From positions 1 to 50,902 of the forward strand of contig CALCXF010000148.1 in assembly GCA_937907685.1 (NCBI GenBank): a stretch of 50,902 bases of DNA, in the 5' to 3' direction. The position numbers were made by a program, and so were the translations under genes. The notes under the pieces were generated by a model, which had not been told where the DNA came from, searched no databases, and saw only the letters and a program-made list of their open reading frames with translations. Source of the stretch: an uncultured Nostocoides sp. Its GTDB lineage: Bacteria; Actinomycetota; Actinomycetes; Actinomycetales; Dermatophilaceae. Below are positions 50,058-50,902 of this stretch, piece after piece (position 1 is the stretch's first letter; every line of letters starts with the position of its first letter).

Positions 50058-50902
50058 CTCGCCAGGCCGGCCAACCCGCCCCCGCCTCCCCGACTTCGTC
50101 TGTGAGGATGCAGCGACACGCTGTCTTCTGCGTCTCCGAACGGCGATCTGGCAGACGAAGTCCGGGAGCCCGTCAGTTGAGGCGGGATCCAGCTGCCCTG
50201 TTGGTCGCCGACCCAGCCGCAGCTCTCCGGGGCCCGCTCGCCCTCGAGCGTGGGCCCCGTCGTGAGCAGTCGGCTGAACACGGAGTCGCACGGGCGGTCA
50301 TCGCCCTCCGTCGGGCGCAGGACGACCGAGCCGTCGGGTCGGAGGATGATGCTCCCCCGCTCCTCAGGGGCAGTCCACCCGTCGCCGTCGCCGTCCCCGT
50401 CCACCACGTACTCCCCCTCCGTGGAGGAGGTGGGCACCACGACGAGGATGGTGCCCGTCCCACGCAGCAGCCAGGTGCCCATGACCTCGATCATCAGCGT
50501 CGCCGGGCGTGCCGGTGTGCCAGATACGAGGGTCGACCCCTGGGTCGGTGCGGAACCCGCAAGAGACATCGGGGAGACCTGGACGAAGGACCACGTCGTG
50601 CCGTCCGAGAAGGCCCCGCACGCGGTCTCGGTGTCCACGGGGGTCAGGGTCATCCTGCCCTCGGCGCTCAGGTCCACGGCCGCCGGGCATCGGATGTGAT
50701 CGCCGCCGAGGACGATCTTGCCCTCTTCGATGGTGTAGGGCTCCAGATTCTCCGCCAGGGTGAAGACCTCCTGCACGTTGTTGGACTGGTCGACGTACCC
50801 GTCGGCGGTGAAGGTCCAGACATATCCGTTGTCGTCGTCGAGCCACCACATGCCGACAAGGTCTTTGCGTTGGTGGGGGAGGAGGTCGCGGGCGAAGCGG
50901 GC
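49886..50902 (-). CDS. Hypothetical protein, 5' end outside window, C-terminus read through the repeat
   Basis: The reading frame is open from the right edge to a stop at 49886. The credible part (50902 to about 50170) reads LVGMWWLDDDNGYVWTFTADG, HIRCPAAVDLSAEGRMTLTP, VMGTWLLRGTGTILVVVP, an Asp-Gly run (GDGDGDGW) and GSIILRPDGSVVLRP with CDSVFSRLL. This suggests two similar beta-rich units with paired cysteines, lipocalin- or META-like at a guess. Past ~50170 the frame runs through repeat copy B and 172 nt antisense to nadA, where composition is antisense-like. The native stop may have been lost by insertion of the repeat. An ATG at 50851 exists, but the similarity of the preceding GLV suggests the start is further upstream. 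Confidence 0.45.
   Translation of the reverse strand, partial: ARFARDLLPHQRKDLVGMWWLDDDNGYVWTFTADGYVDQSNNVQEVFTLAENLEPYTIEEGKIVLGGDHIRCPAAVDLSAEGRMTLTPVDTETACGAFSDGTTWSFVQVSPMSLAGSAPTQGSTLVSGTPARPATLMIEVMGTWLLRGTGTILVVVPTSSTEGEYVVDGDGDGDGWTAPEERGSIILRPDGSVVLRPTEGDDRPCDSVFSRLLTTGPTLEGERAPESCGWVGDQQGSWIPPQLTGSRTSSARSPFGDAEDSVSLHPHRRSRGGGGGLAGLASQSRLVSPGRASIWSRATRAQWATCSSTRIALTTRPSTRDSSAQTRWGRSMRFIVEQ
50082..50168. repeat. Hairpin repeat, copy B (degenerate)
   Basis: Positions 50082-50111 match the 30-nt arm of copy A exactly (core GACTTCGTCTGTGAGGATGC). The opposite arm is shorter: CAGACGAAGTCCGGGAG (50152-50168) pairs with CTCCCCGACTTCGTCTG (50086-50102) with one mismatch around a 49-nt loop. 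It begins 25 nt after the nadA stop, the same orientation relative to the upstream gene as copy A. Confidence 0.85.

Noticed and set aside
1-50902. CRISPR arrays, tRNA/rRNA genes, prophage or insertion-sequence genes
   Set aside because: No spaced repeat array, cloverleaf, rRNA-like stretch, transposase or integrase was seen on either strand.

Overview
The window is a dense stretch of a very GC-rich (roughly 70 % by eye) actinobacterial chromosome. Supporting traits are the qcrCAB/ctaCDEF respiratory set with a diheme QcrC, a class II DAHP synthase, an F420-type deazaflavin oxidoreductase, a PASTA kinase, the actinobacterial families DUF7455, DUF3040, DUF5304, DUF6504 and SAV_6107, and frequent GTG starts. 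Gene order from metF to glycerate kinase largely follows the Mycobacterium tuberculosis block Rv2172c-Rv2205c (from memory), but accessory content and the SOS polymerase locus suggest a non-mycobacterial Micrococcales-type organism, possibly Intrasporangiaceae. Genus is not determined. I found no tRNA, rRNA, CRISPR array, prophage or insertion sequence.

Layout. 1-1.1 kb: 5' end of a topoisomerase subunit B gene (parE-like), a small DUF7455 zinc-ribbon protein and a DUF456 membrane protein. 1.2-8.5 kb: a minus-strand DNA-damage block (DUF6504, SAV_6107 HEPN protein, DnaE2, methyltransferase, DinB, DUF3040), headed by a LexA box at 8500-8515. 8.6-10.8 kb: YbaK-type deacylase and a secreted VanY-type peptidase with cell-wall-binding repeats. 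10.8-19.5 kb: metF, polyprenyl synthase, Rv2175c-like regulator, PASTA kinase, EamA transporter, deazaflavin oxidoreductase, threonine aldolase and DAHP synthase. 19.6-22.4 kb: a long hairpin repeat, a LuxR/MacS two-component system and an acyltransferase. 22.5-31.9 kb: envelope, lipid and sugar genes (ArsA ATPase, SRPBCC, glucokinase, acyl-CoA synthetase, GT87-like enzyme, lipoprotein protease). 32-35.6 kb: DEDD exonuclease/GIY-YIG protein, AsnC-type protein, trpD and an orphan receiver. 35.6-43.8 kb: cytochrome bcc-aa3 supercomplex genes in two convergent operons (ctaE-qcrCAB and ctaC-ctaD-ctaF). 43.9-50.9 kb: a cysteine-desulfurase-like protein lacking its PLP lysine, coupled to TusA, then aat, a PfkB kinase, an A-type Fe-S carrier, glycerate kinase, nadA, a second copy of the repeat and a partial hypothetical gene.

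Expression. About seventeen genes have a TANNNT (or CACCCT) -10 hexamer ending 6-8 nt before the start codon, which predicts leaderless mRNAs. Several convergent pairs share hairpins whose arms contain both stop codons.

The items most worth a second look are the pseudo-cysteine-desulfurase/TusA pair at 43864-45329, the 30-nt repeat hairpin family at 19601-19684 and 50082-50168, the SOS-controlled DnaE2 cassette without an ImuB gene, the direct-repeat operator at 13468-13499, and an apparently over-represented GKATGCC heptamer that forces rare codons.
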